64,000 nt of DNA from positions 174,035-238,034 of the forward strand of contig KV908400.1 of NCBI GenBank assembly GCA_002005505.1, written 5' to 3'. Each line of letters opens with the position of its first letter. Within the stretch, counting starts at the first letter, position 1. The DNA comes from Botryococcus braunii. Its lineage: Eukaryota > Chlorophyta > Trebouxiophyceae. Below the pieces are notes generated by a model. That model was given only the letters and a program-made list of their open reading frames with translations, did no database searches and had not been told where the DNA came from. The position numbers were made by a program, and so were the translations under genes. This document shows, in pieces, positions 59,207 to 64,000 of the stretch.

Positions 59207-62026
59207 ATGGATATTGTGGGTGAACTGCCTGTACCGGGTGCTGAAGGAGAGAGATACATGCTCACCATGCTGGATGATTTCTCAAAGGCGGGTGTTGCCA
59301 GGGCATTGGTCCTGAAGTCTCAGGTGGGTGATGCTGTTAGAGCAATTCTCCTGTACTTAGAAAATCAGACTGGCCATACTGTAAAAGTTGTCAGGACTGA
59401 TAGAGGTACTGAGTTTGTAAACTCAGATTTGCGTGAGTTCTTTCAGTCAAAGGGGATAAGACACGAGACGTCTGCCCCTTATACCCCGCAACAAAATGGC
59501 CGGGCGGAACGCTTTAACCGTTCCTTGAAAGAGAAGGTTAGAATGTTGCTGCTACAGGCTAAGGCTCCACAAAGCTTGTGGACCGAAGCGCTGCCTACTG
59601 CTGTTAGGTTACTAAACCTCAGGGCAATTAAGGGGAAGACTGCTACCCCCTATGAGCTATTATTTGGCAGGAAGCCTGCTGTTCATTACTTGAGGGTATT
59701 TGGCTGTCTGGCATACATCAAAACGCCTGACAAGGATCTGTCTGCCTTTTCTCCTAGATCAGAGGCAGGAATGTTTGTCGGGTACGAACCAGCATCTAAG
59801 GCATATAGAGTGCTGGTTGGGGATAAGATCAAGGTGTCAAAAAATGTGAAATTTTTTGAAGACAAATTGGGTATCCACACTCTCTCTACTGATACCCAAC
59901 TGCCCCCTGATTTCCCACGTGATGTAAACTGTGATCAGGTGCCAAGCTCTGCAGACGAAGAGGACTGGGATTTTGTCCCAGTTGACGTTGCTGAGGCAGT
60001 GGACATGAACAGGGAAGCTGGAAGGGGAGAAGACCAAATCCTACCAGCTAACCTAGAAGTGTTGCAGAGACTCAATGAAGTACTAAGGCAACAAGCTCAG
60101 GCGGAAGAGAGTGGGAACAGGGATACACATGGTCCAGGCGTCTCAGGGGAAGAGTCAATGGGCCCTGGGGATGAGCAGGAACAGCCAGGAGATGGTGAAA
60201 ATGATCCCGGTAGTGACTCGGATCAGGACCGCTCATCACAGGAGTCTGACAGTGGGGATGAGGCGCAGGACAGGGTAAGAGGTGGGATGAGTAGGTATGA
60301 TCTTAGAGAGACACTTGCTCAACCTGATAAGTATATACCTGGATCTTACTTTGTCAAAGACGATGCGATAGCAGAAGCAACAGGGGTCACATCACCTAAC
60401 CAAAATGGTGCAAAGGAGAAGGAGGTCCTATCTTCTAGGAATGTAAAAATCCCTAACGATTGGTTTGAGGCGAGGAATTCACCTCAATGGGTATACTGGA
60501 AGGAGGCTATGAATGAGGAAATGGACTCAATTGAGTCTCATGAGACATTTGAATACTGTCACAAGCCTTCCCATGCCAAGGTGATCCCACTGAAGTCGGT
60601 TTATGCAATAAAAACTGATGGTTTTGGGGATGTAATCAGGTTCAAGGCGAGGCTTGTGGCACAAGGATGCAAACAAAGACCAGGGGTAGATTATTTTGAG
60701 ACTTTTGCTCCTGTCAGTACACACTCATCCAGGCGTGTGCTTCTGAATCTGGCAAACGCTAAGGGATGGAAGGTACATCAGGTAGATATTAAAACTGCCT
60801 TTCTTAATGGGTCCTTAGAGGAGGAAGTTTATGTAACTCAACCCCCCTGTTTCTCTAATGGTGATTCGAGTACAGTATGTAAGCTTCTGAAATCATTGTA
60901 TGGCCTGAAGCAGGCCCCACGCGCGTGGCACAAGCGCCTTGTTGAAGAGCTTAGCAAGTTTGGCTTTACTGCCTGCAAAAGCGATTCATCTCTGTTTGTC
61001 AACAAGGAATCCTATGAGTCACATGTTTACTTGCTGACTTATGTTGATGACTTGTTGATTGTATGCAAGGAAGGGGAAACCATTGAGCAAGTCAAATCTA
61101 AGCTCACTTGTATTTTCTCTATTCATGATCTTGGTGAGATTAAATCATTTCTGGGATGTGAAATCACCAAAGATGAGACCACTGGGAGCCTCAAGATGAC
61201 TAACGTATTAAAAATTGAGAGGCTGGTCGAGGACTATGGACTTCCTGCACAAGGCAGGGATGTTGATACTCCAATGGCGCATGGGTTTGTCACTTCACAA
61301 AATCCAGAGCCACCCTTGGGGGCTGGTGGTGAGCAGGTAGGAGCAGGCACACCATTGCCAGAGGGTCACAGGTATCTGGAGCTCGTGGGATCACTACAAT
61401 ACCTAGCTACCACAACTAGGCCTGACATAGCTCAGGCTGTGGGGGTTTTGAGTCGGTTCAGGGGGCAACCTACGACAGCGCATTGGAATGGTGCTATAAG
61501 AGTACTGAGGTACTTAAATTGCACTAAGGAAATGGGCATAATGTACACCAACTCTGGTGACAATGAGTTGGTGGGATACGTGGATGCAGATTTTGCTGGT
61601 GACTTGGATGGAAGAAAATCAACCACAGGGTTTGTTCTTCTTCTAAACGGGTCAGCAGTGTCTTGGTGCAGCAAGAAGCAATCTTCAGTGTCTACATCTA
61701 CTGTGGAAGCTGAATTTGTTGCGACTGCTGCAGCAGTAAAGGAGGTAATGTGGATGGGTGGTATGCTGGAAGAGCTTGGAGTCACAGTGAAGACTGTCAA
61801 GCTATTCTGTGACAATCAAGGGGCTATACAGCACTTAAAAAATCACATAGTGTCAAAGTTCACTAAGCATATCAGCATCAGCTATCATTATGCACGTGAG
61901 AAAGTGGCTTGGGGGCAGATTGACCCTGTCTATGTTGCTACATCTGAAAATGTAGCAGATATGTTTACCAAACCACTGGCATCTGCTGCATTTGAGAAGC
62001 ATAGGGCTAAATTGGGTGTGTCATGA
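59207..62026 (+). CDS. Copia Pol: integrase, reverse transcriptase, RNase H (protease missing)
   Basis: 939 codons from the first ATG; the frame is open from 59,114 and reads YPRSPATATERLEIVH before that ATG, so the ATG is probably not the true start. The integrase core has D2 (HMDIVGE), D65 (RTDRGTEF) and E101 (QQNGRAERFNR), the DD35E triad. Reverse transcriptase: FKARLVAQG, QVDIKTAFLNG (about 525-535), SLYGLKQAPRAW (about 562-573) and catalytic YVDD (612-615). RNase H: YVDADFAGD (D793), TVEAEF, CDNQGA, ENVADMFTKPL. The protease and the HHCC pre-integrase part are absent: the frame begins where the pre-integrase region normally ends. No in-frame stops, so it was recently functional or mobilised in trans. 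Confidence 0.93.
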   Translation: MDIVGELPVPGAEGERYMLTMLDDFSKAGVARALVLKSQVGDAVRAILLYLENQTGHTVKVVRTDRGTEFVNSDLREFFQSKGIRHETSAPYTPQQNGRAERFNRSLKEKVRMLLLQAKAPQSLWTEALPTAVRLLNLRAIKGKTATPYELLFGRKPAVHYLRVFGCLAYIKTPDKDLSAFSPRSEAGMFVGYEPASKAYRVLVGDKIKVSKNVKFFEDKLGIHTLSTDTQLPPDFPRDVNCDQVPSSADEEDWDFVPVDVAEAVDMNREAGRGEDQILPANLEVLQRLNEVLRQQAQAEESGNRDTHGPGVSGEESMGPGDEQEQPGDGENDPGSDSDQDRSSQESDSGDEAQDRVRGGMSRYDLRETLAQPDKYIPGSYFVKDDAIAEATGVTSPNQNGAKEKEVLSSRNVKIPNDWFEARNSPQWVYWKEAMNEEMDSIESHETFEYCHKPSHAKVIPLKSVYAIKTDGFGDVIRFKARLVAQGCKQRPGVDYFETFAPVSTHSSRRVLLNLANAKGWKVHQVDIKTAFLNGSLEEEVYVTQPPCFSNGDSSTVCKLLKSLYGLKQAPRAWHKRLVEELSKFGFTACKSDSSLFVNKESYESHVYLLTYVDDLLIVCKEGETIEQVKSKLTCIFSIHDLGEIKSFLGCEITKDETTGSLKMTNVLKIERLVEDYGLPAQGRDVDTPMAHGFVTSQNPEPPLGAGGEQVGAGTPLPEGHRYLELVGSLQYLATTTRPDIAQAVGVLSRFRGQPTTAHWNGAIRVLRYLNCTKEMGIMYTNSGDNELVGYVDADFAGDLDGRKSTTGFVLLLNGSAVSWCSKKQSSVSTSTVEAEFVATAAAVKEVMWMGGMLEELGVTVKTVKLFCDNQGAIQHLKNHIVSKFTKHISISYHYAREKVAWGQIDPVYVATSENVADMFTKPLASAAFEKHRAKLGVS

Positions 62027-62050
62027 CCTGCTTTTAATTAACTGACATGT

Positions 62051-62066
62051 GAAGCAAGGGGAAGAT
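62051..62066 (+). other. Polypurine tract of the copia element
   Basis: GAAGCAAGGGGAAGAT directly before the 3' LTR, 25 nt after the pol stop; the expected plus-strand primer site. Confidence 0.8.
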
Positions 62067-63197
62067 TGTTGGGTTTTGTACTTCATTATGTCATGTTAAT
62101 TAACGTGCGTGCGTGCGTGCGCACGTGCGTGCGTGCCTGCGTGCGTGCGTGTGCGAAGGTACAATCACATGTAATAATTAGCTGTAAGTTAACCAAGCAG
62201 TTAACTCAAGGTAAAGACATCTTGACAATGGCTATGAACGATCAGTCTATGAGTACTAATGCATTGAGAGATATTTATTCTATGGCTGTAAACACCTTCC
62301 AGCCTTCAGTGGCTGGAAGACATGCATCTAGAGTTATTAAATGTGTTACTGTAGGATAAGGGTCCAAATTCTGTGGATAGAAACCCTGAGCATGTCCTAA
62401 TGTTCGTGAAAAAGGCCAGTAGCAGTGCTGGACAGCGCGTTTCCCACGCGCTGATCTGAGTACAGATAGCCAGAGAACCCGGACCACCAGGCAGTCATTC
62501 GATCTCTTTGGCTTGTTAAGCCGACTCCTGAATGGACTCATGTGAATTGCTTTCTTTCTCTCTCACTTGTTGTGAGTAACTTCTGTGGAAGCAATTGCTA
62601 TACGTGGTAAGTCGGGGCTCTGCCGGTCATGTTTTTTGATCACGGCCATAAGTGCCGTTTTGATGACCAGAGACTAATATGGGTATGTGAATGTTGCAGA
62701 ATTGTTCATCAGTTTGACGCTGTCGACTATGTATGTCTTGGTCAAACTGATTAAGTACATGGTAAGTCAGCTATGTGACGGCTGAGGCATGCTTATAGAT
62801 AAGGTTCATCATATGCAATGAACTAAAGGTGTTAGTGTCTTCACAGGATGATATACTTGTGAGTATAGTCATCATTTATGATTAATTTAACACCTTTGGA
62901 TCTTTGCAGGTAAGACTAGTTAGTGTGTGTGTTCGTTCGGCAGTAGTTTGTAAGTCATTCGATCTCTTTGGCTTGTTAAGCCGACTCCTGAATGGACTCA
63001 TGTGAATTGCTTTCTTTCTCTCTCACTTGTTGTGAGTAACTTCTGTGGAAGCAATTGCTATACGTGAATTGTTCATCAGTTTGACGCTGTCGACTATGTA
63101 TGTCTTGGTCAAACTGATTAAGTACATGGATGATATACTTGTGAGTATAGTCATCATTTATGATTAATTTAACACCTTTGGATCTTTGCAGATCACA
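62067..63197 (+). repeat. 3' LTR of the copia element
   Basis: Same layout as the 5' LTR, including intron-containing segment A from 62,495 and the spliced segment B ending at 63,191. Eight bases shorter in the GTGC microsatellite. Followed by TSD GCCAG. Confidence 0.95.
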
Positions 63198-63486
63198 GCC
63201 AGGCCTCGCAGGATAGTCTGAACATTCTGGAGGCCCATGGCTTCTAGATGTCCGGCTACGTATGGAGCATTTTGCTCAGCACTGTACGTCATGATGACCG
63301 ATAACGTCATGTTCACAGACCCGCACTCTGGGTAAGGGGAGATATTGTGGCAACTGCAATCTCCATCGGGGCAACTGCCGGAAGAGCAGGAGGGGGCGTT
63401 CCATTCGCAGAGTTCCATGCGACACGATCCAACTCCATCATAACCAATCCAAATGAGCATGTGTGCCCAGATGGGCGACCAACACA
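63198..63486 (-). pseudogene. Cys/Leu-rich protein exon of unit 4, N-terminal half
   Basis: N-terminal half of the exon interrupted by the copia element. It starts after the acceptor TCTTCTTGCAG just above 63,486 and keeps the cysteine-rich segment and the AMGLQNVQTI motif. It ends at the right TSD copy GCCAG (63,198-63,202). The alternative in-frame ATG is at 63,526. Without excision of the element no complete protein can be made from this copy. Confidence 0.7.
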
Positions 63487-64000
63487 CTGCAAGAAGACCC
63501 CACCATGCCCCCGTCAATTCGATCATCTCGAGGAACCTTGCATGCCGTGTTGAAATGGCCCGGGCTCTTACATTTATCTGCAAAGATCCACGAGGCTATT
63601 TGCACAGTGTGGGAATGGTCCTGCCGTCCCATCTCTGTTGCAACGCCTTCTGTTTGGTTCGTGGTGACAGGGTGACGTCCTGGTATTGTAGGAAGGTCCT
63701 TGTAGTCAGTGGCCAGCAAAGATGCGCGTCGGTCCGTTGTAAGCCAGGTACCCTGCTGATGGTGCTTGTGCACGAGAGGCAAACTCCATGAATTGCAAGG
63801 CAGAGAGGTACCCAAGTGCGAGAGCACCGAGCCAGCACAACATACTTGAGCTTGCAAGTGTGACAGATCAAGACCACACGCGCATGACAGGTCAGCACGG
63901 GATCCTCCTGACAGATGAGCAGAAGAGCCTCGTGACAGGTGAGCACGAGACCCTCGTGGCAGCACAAGACTCGCGTGGCAGCTAAGCCAAAGACCTTTGT

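Larger units (their letters stand above)
56605..63197 (+). mobile_element. Full-length Ty1/copia-type LTR retrotransposon (6,593 bp)
   Basis: Two LTRs (1,139 and 1,131 bp) bounded by TGTTGG..ATCACA, 5-bp TSD GCCAG on both sides, a primer-binding-like site, gag and pol in copia order (integrase before reverse transcriptase and RNase H), and a polypurine tract. The only LTR differences I found are an 8-bp step in the GTGC microsatellite and one substitution (TATCTC at 57,647-57,652 against TATGTC in the 3' LTR). It sits antisense in the Cys/Leu-rich exon of unit 4. The protease region is missing, so the copy is probably non-autonomous. Confidence 0.95.
56529..64000. repeat. Tandem array unit 4 (partial), interrupted by a copia element
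   Basis: The fourth copy begins at the same phase as units 1-3 and runs off the window. It is split by the 6,593-bp copia element at 56,605-63,197. Sequence from 63,198 to 64,000 continues the unit and aligns with 15,912-16,710 of unit 2. The lectin gene of this unit lies beyond the window. Confidence 0.92.

Noticed and set aside
56605..63197. Element as an endogenous retrovirus with an envelope gene
   Set aside because: Integrase precedes reverse transcriptase (copia order), and the frame after RNase H ends 40 nt before the 3' LTR, leaving no room for another gene.

Overview
This window is eukaryotic nuclear DNA that is very rich in repeats. It has spliced exons with GT..AG borders, long microsatellites, LINE remnants, a full-length Ty1/copia-type LTR retrotransposon and a solo LTR. 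I see no bacterial operon, rRNA or tRNA gene. The only host genes with readable domains encode a jacalin-like lectin fused to a Ser-Pro-rich tail (typical of green-lineage cell-wall proteins) and a cysteine/leucine-rich, apparently extracellular protein. I infer a green alga or streptophyte alga with a large genome; this is an inference, and no species can be named from the sequence.

The layout is a tandem array of one ~15.5 kb unit in four copies: unit 1 about 1-15,837, unit 2 about 15,838-31,374, unit 3 about 31,375-56,528 and unit 4 about 56,529 to the window end (partial). Each complete unit holds, left to right: the last exon of the Cys/Leu-rich protein (minus strand); short minisatellites; the lectin gene (minus strand, at least two exons); more minisatellites; ~2.4 kb without recognisable genes; a perfect 36-bp-arm hairpin; two plus-strand LINE 3' fragments meeting a minus-strand LINE remnant; a G-rich tandem array with an A-run; an inverted proline/glycine-coding repeat; a ~1 kb segment crowded with palindromes; and a 47-bp tandem array. 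Units 1 and 2 are almost identical in their right two thirds and units 2 and 3 in their left third, so unit 2 is a mosaic, as expected from unequal exchange.

Unit 3 has gained a 936-bp solo LTR (39,553-40,488, TSD TATCT), a ~42-bp palindromic insertion (near 41,216-41,255) and an 8.5-kb element (41,946-50,476) with TTTGGGA-rich ends. Unit 4 carries a 6.6-kb copia element (56,605-63,197, TSD GCCAG) inserted antisense into the Cys/Leu-rich exon. Its LTRs differ by one substitution and one 8-bp microsatellite step that I could see, so it is young. Its pol starts at the integrase core: protease and the pre-integrase HHCC region are missing.

The most striking observation is in the copia LTR. A ~400-bp segment with two canonical introns (93 and 85 bp) is followed within the same LTR by a second copy in which exactly those two introns are absent. 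The unrelated solo LTR has a similar head-to-tail duplication, starting 22-30 bp after a TATA box. This suggests that strong-stop cDNA from spliced RNA was joined to an unspliced 3' R region during reverse transcription.
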